This document shows, one piece after another, positions 1 to 11,531 of a stretch of DNA of 64,000 bases. Every line of letters begins with the position of its first letter. Positions within the stretch are counted from its first letter, which is position 1. The position numbers and the translations under genes were made by a program. The DNA is from Muraenolepis orangiensis. Lineage: Eukaryota > Chordata > Actinopteri > Gadiformes > Muraenolepididae. The notes under the pieces were generated by a model. It did no database searches and was not told the origin of the DNA. It saw nothing but the letters and a program-made list of their open reading frames with translations. Location: positions 142,501 through 206,500 of the forward strand of contig JANIIK010000499.1 of the NCBI GenBank assembly GCA_027704905.1. The letters are read 5' to 3'.

Positions 1-390
1 CCTCAGATGTCACTTCCCGGCCTGCAGGAAACTCAGGGAGGTGCTGCGCTCCCTTAGGGGGGAGGGGGGGGGGGGGGGTGTGTGTACTCTGTTTTCGCTA
101 AGCAGCCAAAACCACCGCCAGCACTCCTCTCTCTTAGTTGTTCGGCAACAAATATCAGCACGGACACGTCATAGTATTGGTTCCACCACTCTCCACCTGG
201 CCACGCCCCCCTCCCCTCTTTCTCTCTCTTATATTTTGAATAATAGGTTTTGATTCAGCTTAATGGCTTTGGGCCAATATAAACTTGTTTGATTGTATAA
301 AAAGAACTCTTCACGATACACGTCAATCATGTATCACTCCACTCGCAACAAACGGTTTCCGCTGCGCTGTAGCTTGGCTTATTAGACATC
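1..390. other. No gene recognised; low-complexity G run
   Basis: I see no coding or mobile-element signature here. There is a G-rich run at about 61-78 followed by a short TG stretch. The AT-rich part at 230-390 has no recognisable ORF. It ends where the LINE tail begins at about 391. Confidence 0.5.
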
Positions 391-3299
391 CTCAAGTCAA
401 GTTTATTGTCACTTCACAGTTTACACAAGTATAAAGCAGTGATGTGAAAATCTTATGTGCAAAACCCGACGACAGACAGCAGTAATAAAATAAGATAAAA
501 ATAGAATAAAGTAAAAAAATAAAAATAATGCAATATGCAATAAAAAATGCAATTTATAAAATGCAATATATCGGCACAGAAAAGAGCAATATGTATATAT
601 AAATCAATGTAATAAAATATACATTGTTATATGCTATACACCCTTGTTCAGCAGCCTGATGGCCTGACTGTGGAAGCTATCTCTAAGCCTATTTGTACGG
701 CACTTGATACTGCGGTATCGCCTGCCTGACGGTAAAAGTGAGTACAGTACGTGGCTGGGGTGGGCAATGTCTTTTATGATGCGTTTGGCCGTGACCACGC
801 ACCGCTGGTTGTATATATCCAGGAGGGAGGGGAGCTCACCTCCAACGATATACTGGGCCGTCCGCACCACCCTTTGAAGCGCTCTGCGCTCGAGTGCGGT
901 GCAGTTCCCGTACCGGGCGGTGATACACCCTGTAAGAACACTCTCGATGGTGCCGGTATAGAATGTTCTCAGGATGCGGGGGCCCATGCTGAATTTCTTC
1001 AGACGCCGGAAATACAGGCGTTGTTGGGCCCTTTTTGGTGTGCGTGGACCATGTGAGGTCCTCGGAGATGTGTACGCCGAGGAACTTGAAGCCGCTGACC
1101 CTCTACTGCAACACCGTCGATGGAGATAGGGCTGTGCTCTCCCCTCTGCTTCCTGAAGTCCACGATCAGCTCCTTGGTCTTCTTGACGTTGAGGGCGAGG
1201 CTGTTCTCCTGGCACCACTGCTCCAGCGATCCGACCTCCTCCCTGTAGGCTGTCTTGTCATCGTCGGCGCATCACTGTCGTGTCATCAGCAAACTTGATG
1301 ACGTTGGAGCTGTGCATAGCCATGCAGTCGTGGCTGTAGAGGGAGTAGAGCAGAGGGCTCAGCACGCATCCCTGGGGGGTCAGTGGCTCTGAGGTGGTGC
1401 TGCCCATCCTCACCACCTGGCGGCGGTCCGACAGGAGGTCCAGTATCCAGCTGCACGTGGATGGGGGCACGCCTAGACCTCTAAGCTTGGTGTCGAGCTT
1501 GGCAGGAACTATCGTGTTGAACGCTGAGCTGTAGTCCACAAACAGCATTCGCACATAACAGTTCTTTCCCTCCAGGTGGGAAAGGGCAGTGTGAAGGGCC
1601 ATGGCAATTGCGTCGTCCGTGGATCTGTTTTGACGATATGCAACTTGCCATGGGTCCAATGTGGCAGGTAACACGGAGTAAATAAAGTCCTTGACCAACC
1701 TCTCGAAGCATTTGCTGACAATCGAGGTGAGGGCTACAGGTCTATAGTCATTCAGGCATGTTACCTTGGGATTTTTAGGGACAGGCACGATGGTGGACAT
1801 CTTGAAGACCGCGGGGGCAACAGCCTGGGACAGGGAGAGGTTGAAGATGTCTGCAAAGACTCCTGCCAACTGGTCTGCGTATGCTCGGAGGACGCGGCCC
1901 GGGATGTTGTCGGGGCCTGCCGCTTGAAGGTGCGGCACACATCCGCCTCCGAGATGTTCAGCAGGCTGGTCTCCTCAGGCGGCGCTGGCTTCGGGGGGCT
2001 GCCGTTCACGTCGAACAGAGCAAAAAAAGTATTTAGCTCTCCTGGGAGGGAGGTAGAGGAGTTCTCTACACAACTGGTTCTCCCTCTGAAGTTCGTTATC
2101 ATCTGCAGCCCCTGCCAAATACCCCTCGCGTCATGGCTCTTGAATTTATCTTCCACTCTGTCCTTATACTCCCGCTTGGCAGTGATGATGGTCTTGCGGA
2201 GGTCGTAACGGGCTCTCGTATATTCCTCCATATTCCCGGAGCCAAAGGCGGCGTTACGCGCGTGTAGGGCAGCGCGAACATTGCCGTTAATCCGCAGTTT
2301 CTTGTTGGGATATATCCGAACCGACTTGGTCGGAACAACGTCATCTATGCACTTCTTGATGAACCCGGTGACCGACGACGCGTACTCGATGTTATTGTCC
2401 GAGGCAACGCGGAACATGTGCCAGTCAGCGCGATCAAAACAATCCTGCAGCGTAGAGTCCGATTGGTCCGACCAGCATTGGACTCGCCCCGTGTGTGGCT
2501 CGTTATGTGTTGGTAGAACTTCGGGAGAACCTTCTTCAGGTTCGCCTTGTTGAAGTCCCCCGCCACGATGAGAGCAGCCTCGGGGTGTGCCGACTCCTGT
2601 TCGCTGATAGCCCCATACAGTTCCTTCAGCGCTGTGTCCGTGTTGACTTGTGGGGGAATGTAAACAGCGGTCACGGTTACCGCTGTAAACTCCCGAGGTA
2701 GCCAGTGTGGATGGCACATAAGCATCAGGTACTCCAGGTCCGGGGAACAAAGACTTGAGGGGATGTATATGACTTTGGTTGCGCCAAGATCTATTTATCA
2801 TGAGACATACCCCCCCTCCGCGATCTTTACCGGAGAGAGCCTTTGTTCTGTCCGCCCGGTGGACGGAAAATCCCATCGGCTCGATAGCTGCGTCGGTAAC
2901 CCCCTCCGACATCCATGTCTCCGTAAGGCAGATGATACAATTGTCCTTAGTTTCCCGGTGGAATTGAATACGAGCCTGTAGCTCGCTTAACTTATTGTCC
3001 AGAGACTGTACATTAGCTTGTACAGTAGAATGGTGGGTAGTGGGGGGCGATCGGATCAACATCTCAGCCTGACTAGCACACCGGCTCGCTTCCCTCGCTT
3101 CCTCCGTGAGGAACGATTCCTCCGTGGGTATGGTCGGAGATAATCCAGCTGTGACTTCGGGCGGGACGTCCGAGTCGAAAGAATGAAAAAACTCCGGTAG
3201 GCGGCGAGCAACTATCGATCTGATCTCCAGAAGTGTGCAAAAGTTATAAATGAACGTGCTGCTAACATCCTGAACTAAAATAGTCTTATTACAAAGCAC
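391..3299 (-). mobile_element. LINE-A: CR1/Rex1-like non-LTR retrotransposon, nearly full coding length, decayed
   Basis: Read on the minus strand, this has an apurinic-endonuclease domain, a reverse transcriptase domain and a C-terminal region, then an AT-rich 3' UTR (about 640 down to 391). On the minus strand it ends with an ACAATAAACTTGACTTGA-type tail, which is typical of fish LINE 3' ends. The family assignment (Jockey superfamily, CR1/Rex1-like) rests on the RT motifs and is made from memory of fish LINEs. L2 is less likely because the RT has FADDTT rather than the YADDTQ of L2. The 5' limit is taken from the last coding match and could lie further right. Confidence 0.8.
634..3299 (-). 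pseudogene. LINE-A ORF2 (endonuclease-reverse transcriptase), frameshifted
   Basis: The protein would nick target DNA and reverse-transcribe the LINE RNA. In order on the minus strand: endonuclease motif LTETWM near 2940; AGDFN near 2560, in a different frame; a linker region at about 2450-1940; RT from about 1938 to 1258, with NDYRPVALT, DYSSAFNTI, PQGCVLSPLL and the catalytic FADDTT; then the C-terminal region at 1218-634, with TGCITARYGNCTALE and LLPSGRRYRSI. At least three frame changes separate these blocks (near 2725, 1935 and 1240), so no continuous product is possible. It is a decayed copy, although its catalytic motifs remain readable. Confidence 0.85.
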
Positions 3300-3570
3300 C
3301 CGGTATATGATTGTATTTTATAGAAGGACAAAACTAAATGTTTCCTTCTATAGAGCGAGGAATACATCCGCCAAAAAACATGGGCATGGACTTAATTACT
3401 ATGATGTGTTCTTGAACGCTGTTATGATTTGTTAAGAGCTTTCTCCCAATAATTTCAATAAGGAGCAATGTGTTCATTATTTGAAAGTTGAAGCGCTAAC
3501 TGAAAGTCGGCTTCAGATTTTTATAATTATTATTCCACGTATTTTTACTGTTTATAGTCATAGGACTGTC

Positions 3571-3640
3571 TTCAGATTCAGATTACTTTATTAATCCCGA
3601 GGCAAATTAAGTTTATCTTGTTACAGTATGTATTCATAGG
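3571..3640. repeat. LINE/SINE 3'-end fragment
   Basis: The motif CTTTATTAATCCCGAGGCAA resembles the conserved 3' tail of a common fish retroposon (consensus of the form TTTATTGATCCC followed by a purine run). Only the tail is present. Assignment is from memory. Confidence 0.45.
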
Positions 3641-3850
3641 ACTAGGTCTTGTTACTGTTTATCTTGTTAGGACTAACTGTTCTGAAAGCTTTTAGGATCC
3701 ATTACTTGAGTTCCAAGTGGTATTAACATGATTCAAATTTAAATGGGTTTCTGTTTATTACTATGAAACGGGTCTGAAAAATGTAGGTTGAGTTTTGGAA
3801 TACAAATTGTTCCAATGGCATCTAAGGGTACAATTATTTTTAATCTGGAT

Positions 3851-3995
3851 TATTTTGAATCCTCTTTATTGTCACAAACATGTTCACAGCAAAGCACACA
3901 GTGAAATTTGTTTCTCTGCATTTGACCAATCCTAGTATTAGGAGCAGTGGGTAGTAACGAATGTTCCTGGCCCAAAAGAGTTTGAGAACGCCTGG
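3851..3995. repeat. Interspersed-repeat fragment ending in a hAT-like terminus
   Basis: A stretch beginning TCTTTATTGTCACAAACATG and including AGTATTAGGAGCAGTGGGTA matches a repeat seen often in fish genomes. It is followed at about 3977-3995 by AGAGTTTGAGAACGCCTG. The reverse complement of that (CAGGCGTTCTCAAACTCT) is like the hAT terminus found at 48580 and 63658 in this window. Confidence 0.45.
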
Positions 3996-5159
3996 ATTAG
4001 AGTTCCAAAAGTTGCGAACCATTTCGCGATTTATTAAGGACCTATTTATTATGCTGAACGTTGATCCCTCTTGGACCCATAAAATCTGTCAGGATCGATT
4101 ATTGTGTACAGTGCCAATGTTGGTAAAATTACAAAAATATTTTTCTCAAGAACCACTCAACCAAATTGAGAACCTGTTGGTACAGATCCTCTACCGTACC
4201 CCTAGATCTCAAATGGTCAAAAGATAATACAAAAATAAATGATAAAGAAATATAGATTTTTATATTTGCGCAACTTATTCTTTCAATCGTAACACTGTTA
4301 AGACCCTTAAGTCTAAGTGCTTTGTGAGTGTGTAGCTATATAAAGGATATCTCTCTTAAGGTGTCTGCCTGATACACAAATCGACAGGGAGGAAACAACG
4401 TGCTGTGTAGACTTGAAGAATCTTTACTCCTTTCTCTCAAAGACAAAGTTGTAAAACTAAAATGATGCAAAAATGGGTACAACCAATTACACAATGCCAT
4501 AAGACATATGGCCACAGAATAAAACAACCAGAAAGACAAACTACAAGCAGTAAAGTTTTATATCACTTTTAAATTACCTTAATAAATACCTTGGACATGA
4601 TGTACATAATCATATAAACAGTGCCAGAGTACATTTCTAGAGTTAGCATGAAGCTAGCCTGAACAAACAGCAATGACGCTAGCATGTCATCCTCGCAATA
4701 CACAGTGAAATACATAAGCTAGTACTAGCTAGCCTTACACTTTTGCATAGGAAAAACTTAAGTTAAGAGTAACTTACTAGCGATACTTTCCAAGGTACAA
4801 TTGGACAAGGAAATTAAAAGAATAACTTTGTAGCTGGAATATGACCACATGCATGAAACCTCTGACATATTACAACTAGAAACTAAACTTGACGAACAGA
4901 AGCAATGATTTTCAACGTCCACTAGAGGGGGGGCAAAAAACAACTACTACTTTTATCAACTACAAACTGAACTAAAAAACAAACTGGATTGCAAATAAAT
5001 AAAAAATCTAATAAAAAGCAATTGAGTCGGGCAAGTTGAATTTGGGAAGGAGCTGTACTTAATAAAAATAAAAAACACAACTTGACAATTGAAAACCACA
5101 GGACATATTGGTGAAGTTGTGGTCTGCACCACAACCAGCACTACCAGCTGTAACACAGA

Positions 5160-6101
5160 TAGTAAGAATAAAGCCAATAAGTCTACCTAAATTCCATGGG
5201 TGCAAAATAAATTTCCATCGATTGAAAGATGGGAGAGTCCGCAAAAGCAGGGAGAGCCAACCAGTTCATTAGAGGTGAGAAAAAGCCAACTCTTGGACAG
5301 TGTAGATGAGGAAATCTCCAGAGACCTTTGTTTGTCTACATATAATTGTGCTGAAGACATATTAAGGGGTCTGGAGATTAGATATGGAAACAAGTCTCTA
5401 ATCGTCTTTTGGAGATTATAGAGGACCTAGAGAAAATTCCTGCTTTAGGATTAGACCAGCCAAGAAATGAGATTGATTTAATCCAAACTGTAGAGAAAGC
5501 CCTGGCTGACCTAACAGAGCTTGGAAACACAGGAGCCCCCAAGAACCCCCTGGTAACTAAGTCTATAGAGCTAAGCTACCAGACATTGTGAAGTGGGAAT
5601 GGCTCGTGTTCATGGTGAATCCCACCAATGGTGTCCTTCCAGTCACTTTGATAGCCTGCTCAAGTTCCTGAATAGTCAATACGCCCAGAGGTACAGAGAG
5701 CTCATGAACTTGTTTGCTATGGCCTGGACTAAGGAAATTCTTTCAGGAAGTCAAACTGGAAAATATGAAGTGACCAAAGATAATCTAGCTATTTCACCAA
5801 GAAGGAAGACTTGCTTCGCAAAGAGTTGTGTGAAGGCCAGTTAGAAAAGAATGTCTGTGGAGCACATCCAGATCTCTTGGAGGAAGTGGATATGGCAGCA
5901 CACACGTCTGAAACACACTTTAATCAATCTATGAGAGCAACTGCAGAAAATTATGAAGCTAATACAAAAAGTACGGTTGCTGGCAGAAAGTTCCTGAACT
6001 GGTGGAAATGGGACAGTATTGGAGTAGCTTGTGAACTGAAGTGTGAAGGATATTGTCATTCAGGAAGCAAGGAAATTACACAAATTGAGGAAAGAGCTTG
6101 A
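5160..6101 (+). pseudogene. BEL/Pao-type gag remnant
   Basis: This is a decayed retrotransposon gag (capsid-like structural protein). The blocks WESPQKQGEPT, KSQLLDSVDEEISRDL and LSTYNCAEDIL lie at about 5230-5370. EIIEDLEKIPAL and VEKALADLTELGNTGA lie at about 5412-5540. KNPLVTKSIE and EWLVFMVNPTNGV follow in further frames. These correspond in order to the gag of fish BEL/Pao elements as I remember it. The three blocks are in three frames, with frameshifts near 5400, 5575 and 5625. The right part (5811-6101) is less certain. No protease or RT of this element follows; a different LINE begins near 6541. Coiled-coil-like sequence at 4780-5140 may be further upstream gag. Confidence 0.65.
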
Positions 6102-6540
6102 AATGATTAAGAGAGGCCTTACCTATAGAAAGGCGAATGTTCAGTGATGCGTCACACTGAAACACCAAATATCTGTGAATTGAAGATCCAATTGCTGTAC
6201 TTAATAACGGAAGTGGAGTGGAGGCCCCTTTTCTGAGGACAGAGAAACGGCAGGCTGCTTACACGGCTGAAGTCCATGAGATGGTGAAAATAGAAGCAAA
6301 TCCAGAGGATCTTTAGGACAATTCTATATGGCAGTATAGTCCAGAGTTTCTGAGGCGACCACTAGAAGAGTGGCTGTAGAAATCTGAGAAATATGTTTCT
6401 GCATACGCCAAGAAGGGCATAGCAAGAGTGTAGTATATAGCATGTTCAGTATAGTATATAGCAGTGCGTGTATCGCTGGAGGAGAGCAGTTGCATCTCTA
6501 CGAGCTTCCGCAGTTTATTTAGTTTACTTGTTTTTTTACT
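6102..6540. other. No gene recognised
   Basis: Degenerate sequence between the BEL/Pao gag remnant and LINE-B. It includes a short imperfect direct repeat of an AGTATATAGCA motif near 6430-6465. I see nothing else I can name. Confidence 0.4.
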
Positions 6541-7850
6541 TGTTTTTTCACTTTTCTTGTATTTTTAAGTAACTTTAGGATTTATTGCAAGTCACCATGT
6601 GTGTTATCACATATGATTGCCAATCACTCTTGGAATTCCGGAAGAATAAAACTACAGACAACGCAACAAAGAACTGGGACCTGCGGAGATCCGGAAGGGA
6701 CAATGGAGAGCGGGGGGAGGGGAAGCCTGGCCGGTGCAACCAAGCCCCAGGGGGAACAACAATCGCGCCAACAATAGGGGGTTCTCTGGCGGCCTACTGG
6801 TTAGGACACGCCAAAGGGGATGGAAACAAGCTCTACCAAGCACTCTCCTCACCAACATCCAATCTCTTGCAAACAAGTCTGACAAACTGAACTGCCGTAT
6901 CGCCTCACAGCGGGACATCAAGGAGTGTTGCACCATGATTTTAACGGAGACGTGGCTGTCCTCCATGATACCTGATTAAGCAGTGCAACCACCGGGATTC
7001 TCTTTGTTTCGAACAGACAGAACAGCTGAGTCTACGACAACAAAAGTTTGGGGCGTATGCTGCTTGGTGAACAACTGGTGCATGGACGTTCCGGTGCTTT
7101 CACAACACTCAGTAATTCCAAATTAGATGAGCAATCAAGTGACGCCCCTTTTTACTTGCCGAGGGAAATCTCCGCTATTCTCATGATGGAGGTTTACATC
7201 CAACCACGGGCTGATGCGAACAGTTTGCATACAGACCGCGCCATCTCCCTCGCACTACACACAGCCCTGGTGCACCTAGACAGGAGGGACACCTGTGTCG
7301 GGCTGTTCATTGACTACAGCTCGGTGTTCAACATTGTTCAACCATTGTTCCATCTAACCTGGTCCTAATACTGAGGGACCTAGGTCTGGGCATCCCCATC
7401 TGTAACTGGATTATGGCCTTAAGTGGTGAAGATTGGATCTCATCCACTCTGGTCCTCAACAATGGAGCACCGCAAGGCTGCTGCCTCGGTCCCCGGCTGT
7501 ACTCTCTGTACACACATGACTGTACTGCCACACACAGCAGAAATTGGATTATCAAGCAATGATAATGAAACTGAGTACAGAGATGCTGCTGACACGATGG
7601 TGCATGGACAACGGCATTGCACTTAATGTCAGCAAGACTAAACAGCTCATCGTGGACTTTCAGGAGACACCTACTCCACGATCCGCCTGGACAGGACATC
7701 GGTGGAAAACGTCAGTTGTTTCCTTGGACTACAGAACTCCAAAAACCTGGAAAATCCAGACTCACAGCGATATGTGCAACCGAACTTGGTAAGCAAATTA
7801 ATAGACACCTTCAGAAGGTGGGGGAAATTTGCTGCAGTAGCCATCTTTGT
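6541..7850 (+). mobile_element. LINE-B: CR1/Rex1-like LINE with internal deletion
   Basis: The 5' leader and start of ORF2 resemble LINE-C at 15812; both share GGCGGCCTACTGGTTAGGAC. Endonuclease motifs LTNIQSLANKSDKLNCRI and LTETWLSS lie at about 6860-6960. After a remnant VYIQPRADANS near 7190-7220 the sequence jumps directly into RT (RAISLALHTALVHLDRRDT, FIDYSS, then YTL/THDCTATHS-like sequence in a shifted frame at about 7500). The second half of the endonuclease and the N-terminal RT are therefore missing. WCMDNGIALNVSKTKQLIVDF near 7595-7665 is the post-catalytic RT region; the FADD catalytic box itself is lost or unreadable. The copy is dead. Confidence 0.75.
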
Positions 7851-8431
7851 CCAGAATGTCAGTCAACTTCCTTCAGAGTAACATTCTCCTGGAGGTCTAC
7901 TAGCTCTGTTTGCAGAGAAGCTGTCTCTCGAGAATTCCTGAACGTTTGTCACCAGAAATGGAGATCCAATACAGAGCAGGACTTGCTTACCCAGTATTGC
8001 TGACATAAGGTCACACACTTTGTTGCCTTGGCCTTGGAGTTTGAGCTCATTTAGATGAGCTGTCACATCCACTGAAAAGGCCACACACACTCCACAATTA
8101 AGGTACTGTTTGACTCTGGCATTTTTCACATAAATATCTGCAGGTCTTTCCTGACGGCCCAAAATTGCTCCAGAACCCTTCTTTCTCAGCCACCTCACAT
8201 TGTTATAGAGGAGAATGTCATAAGCTGCATTGACCTGGTTTGAGTGAGTGAAACGGAGAGATAATGACACACACACACTTCGTCACTATGAACTCAAAAA
8301 AAAAAATTTCCTTTTTGAGTTAGCCAAAATGTCAACTACTCACACACAGCAAAGTAAGAGTAATTACTTTAACAAAGTAAACCAGTCTGTTAAATTCAGA
8401 TGACTGGCCATCATACAATGCAGCTAAGATT

Positions 8432-8545
8432 AAAAAAACTAACTTTTTCAGAAATGCCCGCAAAAGGCGGTGCTGAAGTGCAGAGGAGGCTCTTGGCACT
8501 TCAGCACCGCCTTTTGCATGCATTTCTGACAAAGTTTAGTTTTTT
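8432..8545. repeat. Long inverted repeat (hairpin), about 50-nt arms
   Basis: The left arm at 8432-8481 and right arm at 8496-8545 are reverse complements around a 14-nt spacer (8482-8495). The inner 22 nt (8460-8481 against 8496-8517, GCAAAAGGCGGTGCTGAAGTGC) are perfect. The outer parts pair with a few mismatches, including a CC/AT mismatch and a one-base slip. It interrupts the decayed hAT-1 coding sequence, so it arose or inserted later. Confidence 0.85.
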
Positions 8546-9449
8546 ACTCTTTGTTGCATTGTGACATCGGAGTATCCTTTTCCAAGATTGGAACACGGCA
8601 CTAACTGGTGAAGTGGTATGACAGCAGGTCTGGATGATGGTATTTTAGGTGCTGAACAGCAGTCTTCTCTCTCCCAGTCATGGCTGGAGCTCCATCAGTT
8701 GCAATGGACAAGTCTTGAGGTCAATTCCCATTTCATTTTGCATGATGCATAAATGTCCTTTCCACTTGTGTGGCCATGGAGGGTTTTGAGGCCTAATATG
8801 GCCTCACAAAATGTTCCCTTTGCCTCACTGTAATATCTAACGAAGACGAATAGCTGGGCGTTGTCAGTGCTGTCAGTTGATTCATCAAAAGCCAGTGAAA
8901 TGCATTTTTGATGTCATCCGTCTGTGTCACCATGTTTTTATCAAGTAACTCAGTTCTCCTGGTTGTAGTGGAGTTTTATAAGGGCATCTGCCTAATTTTA
9001 AATCTCCTGTTTCTCCTTACCCTCCAACAAAGCCTCAGTTACTTCATTAATGCACTCCTTCACTACTTCTGAATCAGAAAAGGGCTTTTTGTGCTAGCCC
9101 AAAATCCAGGCCAGTCTTAGTGAGGCTTCATTTGCTCTCTCTCGCATTGTCATAGATCTATTTGTGGCTTGATAGGAAGATTTGAACTGAATAAGTTTTG
9201 CTGTCCTCACCTCTGTGTGGGGATACTGCTGCTTCAAATAGCTGTGCTTTTATTCATAGTGGCATTTCTCTGTCCATTATTCTTTGAATTCTCGGTTCTT
9301 TTGTAGAACTTTCCTTTGCTCTGGGAACTTTGAGAACGACATGCTGCCAGCATTCGCAATAATGTGTGCAGGTCCCTGACTAACAGTGACAACTAATTGT
9401 CATAACAGTCACGCTGCATTTCGATTGGGGGGAAAAGAAAACCTCCCCC

Positions 9450-9477
9450 TCTAATGCTCCCAATGGGAGCATTAGAC
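9450..9477. repeat. Short palindrome
   Basis: TCTAATGCTCCC, a 3-nt spacer AAT, then GGGAGCATTAGA make a perfect 12-bp-arm inverted repeat in the 5' part of hAT-1. Nothing indicates a function. Confidence 0.8.
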
Positions 9478-9717
9478 TTTCACTTTCACAGAAGTTAAAG
9501 TTAACTTGTGGTAACTTGCCGTCAGCACTGCGTGTCACACTCGCGCACACAAGTAAATATATATTCACGTTAATTTTCACAACGCGTCAGACACAAGAAA
9601 ATAAATTAATTTTCATCTAATGTGACACGTGGTCCAGTCCGGATTGATTTGCAATCCGGCAAACCGAATCCGGACCACGGTCCGGAGTTTGAGAAGCACT
9701 ATAGTATTGTTTTGTAA

Positions 9718-10905
9718 AGTATACTAACACCCTCTTCTCCACCATCAACAAACTCCTCAAGCCCATGGACACCATCTTTAATTCTTTCACCCCTAGCTAA
9801 TACAACTCCTTCCTGTCATTTTTTATCTAAAATGTACACAATTCACTGCCAGCTTTCCTGGTTCACCTCCTATCTCTTCGACAGACACCAATACATCTCC
9901 ATAAACTACTTCCAATCCTCCACCCCCAAGGCTCAGTGTCGTCCCCCCCCTTCATCCTGTATATACTTCCCCTGGGTCAAATTCTCCGCCTCCATGGCCT
10001 CCTCTTCCATTGCTGTGCAGACACACAACTCTACCTCTCTTCCAAGACCATCACCTCAACAACCCACTCCACCCTCACCACCTGCGGGCTGATATAAAAA
10101 CATGGTTGCAACAGAACTTTCTCCAACTCAACCGCAATACATAGGAAATACTCCTCATGAACTCAAACTCCCCCTTCGCTCTGCCCAGACCTTCATTCAC
10201 ACCATTGATGGTTCCATCCTTACCCCCTACACCCATGTCAGCAACCTTGGCATCATCCTCGACATCCTCTCATTCCTAACGCATGTCAACCACATCACCA
10301 AAACTGCCTTCCATTAGCTCCGGAAAATTGCCCCATCCGCCCCTCCCTGTCCCTTCCAGCTGCTGAAACCCTCATCCATGCCCTCATAACATAGACTATA
10401 TTACTGCGACAGCATCCTCTACGGCTCACCTTAAACTCCAATACGTCCATAACTCCACTGCCCTTCTGATCACCTCCACCCGTCGCCGAGATCACATCAC
10501 CCCTGTCCTCCACAACCTCCCCTTTAAACAACTACAAAATACTGCTCATCGCCTACAAAGCCCTCAATAACCTGGCTCCTCCCTACCGCTCTGACCTCCC
10601 CCAACACAATCCTTCCCGTCGCCTCAGGTCCGCTGACACAAACAGCCTGATAATCCTAAGGACCAAGCTCCGGACCTTGGGCGACGGGGCCTTTTCAGTT
10701 TCTGCACCTTCCCTCTTTCCCCATCCACATCTGTCAGGCAACCACCCTACCATCTATTTAACAGGCTCTCAAGACCCACCTCTTCAAACTGACTTTCCTC
10801 TGCTAAACATGCCCTTTACCCCATGATTATTCAATTATTTTACGGTGTCATTTTACTCTGTCTGTAAAGCTCTTTGAACTTACAAAAGCGCTATATATAT
10901 ATTTA
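9718..10905 (+). mobile_element. L2-type LINE, 5'-truncated, decayed ORF2
   Basis: Translation pieces include LFSTINKLLKPMDTIFN (about 9730-9780), LSWFTSYLFDRHQYISI (about 9850-9900), CADDTQLYLSSK (about 10015-10050) and later C-terminal sequence with TPVLHNLPFKQLQN (about 10500-10545). These are typical of the L2 clade. The 3' end has the characteristic GTAAAGCTCTTTGAAC followed by AAAAGCGCTATATAT. There is an internal deletion around 9800-9840 and there are many stops. It lies just upstream of the fbxw7 exon, in its intron. Confidence 0.8.
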
Positions 10906-11157
10906 TATAATATTATATATATTATATTTAGTTGAGTATAGTATTGTTGTAGGAAATGTATACTGCAGGAGGGAAGGGGGAGTAAGCATTCCACGTTCTT
11001 GTTCCAAATGGCAATTAAATAGATTAAATCAATTGATTGATTCAAATATTTTTTTAATTCATTTCTAACAAGAACCGAAAGACATTGACTTCAAAAGTAA
11101 AGCGACAGTTTTGCAGTTATTTCCATTATTCAAGTCAATCTTTTCTCTCCCGCCCAG
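10906..11157 (+). other. Intron end and splice acceptor before the fbxw7 last exon
   Basis: AT-rich intronic sequence running into a pyrimidine tract (TCTTTTCTCTCCCGCCCAG) ending with AG at 11156-11157. This acceptor gives the correct phase for a glycine codon split between exons, as in other vertebrate FBXW7 genes. Confidence 0.75.
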
Positions 11158-11423
11158 GTCCACACAAGCACCAGAGCGCTGTGACATGCCTGCAGTTCAA
11201 CAACTTTGTGATCACCAGCTCAGACGACGGCACCGTCAAGCTGTGGGACCTGAAGACGGGCGAGTTCATCCGTAACCTGGTCACGCTGGAGAGCGGTGGC
11301 AGCGGCGGTGTGGTGTGGCGCATTCGCGCCTCCAACACCAAGCTGGTGTGTGCCGTGGGCAGCCGCAACGGCACAGAGGAGACCAAGCTGCTGGTCCTAG
11401 ACTTTGACGTGGACATTAAGTGA
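11158..11423 (+). CDS. fbxw7: Terminal coding exon of F-box/WD repeat-containing protein 7 (partial gene)
   Basis: FBXW7 is the substrate-recognition subunit of an SCF ubiquitin ligase. Its WD40 propeller binds phosphodegrons in proteins such as cyclin E, MYC and NOTCH. This exon encodes the last 88 residues (first glycine codon split), covering the end of the propeller: GPHKHQSAVTCLQF, then SSDDGTVKLWDLKTGEF, the linker ESGGSGGVVWRIR, and a C-terminus ending FDVDIK before TGA. Agreement with human FBXW7 as I recall it is almost complete. One difference stands out: QFNNFVIT here against QFNKNFVIT in human, a one-codon deletion. All upstream exons lie outside the window; none was found in the first 11 kb, which is intronic TE sequence. 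The splice acceptor argues against a processed pseudogene. Confidence 0.93.
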
Positions 11424-11501
11424 AGCAGCAGAATAAATGGGGAGAGATTGGTGAGAAGGAGGATGATGGGGATGATGAAGGGGGGCTAGGAGATGGCGAA
11501 G

Positions 11502-11531
11502 GACACACACACACACGCTCACACACACACT
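11502..11531. repeat. CA-rich microsatellite
   Basis: Short imperfect (CA)n run in the probable fbxw7 3' UTR, interrupted by GCT. Confidence 0.75.

Larger units (their letters stand above)
3300..4740. other. No gene; AT-rich DNA with two short repeat tails
   Basis: I recognise no coding region. The stretch is AT-rich and holds two short interspersed-repeat fragments, listed separately (3571-3640 and 3851-3995). The rest, including the short ORF near 3961-4227, has no feature I can support. Confidence 0.5.
7863..9700 (-). mobile_element. hAT-1: decayed hAT transposon (GTF2IRD2/ZBED-like transposase)
   Basis: On the minus strand the sequence reads, in pieces, ISLAFDESTDSTDNAQLFVF (about 8905-8845), a block around LHGHTSGKDIYA, IATDGAPAMTGREKTAV (about 8705-8655), then NVRWLRKKGSG (about 8200-8170) and FSVDVTAHLNELKLQGQGNK (about 8080-8020). 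This order and these motifs are those of hAT transposases of the kind domesticated as GTF2IRD2 and ZBED5. The right end, GGTCCGGAGTTTGAGAAGCACT near 9679-9700 read on the opposite strand, looks like a hAT terminal inverted repeat. The reading frame is broken many times and the opposite terminus was not found. A long hairpin (8432-8545) sits inside it. Confidence 0.75.

Noticed and set aside
41..253. Small ORF at the left edge
   Set aside because: It runs through a poly-G tract and low-complexity sequence; no protein family recognised.
634..3299. Several plus-strand ORFs opposite LINE-A
   Set aside because: They are shadows of the minus-strand ORF2, whose RT and endonuclease motifs are clear.
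8432..8545. MicroRNA gene
   Set aside because: The hairpin is long enough, but there is no evidence of processing or conservation, and it lies in a dead transposon. Kept only as an inverted repeat.
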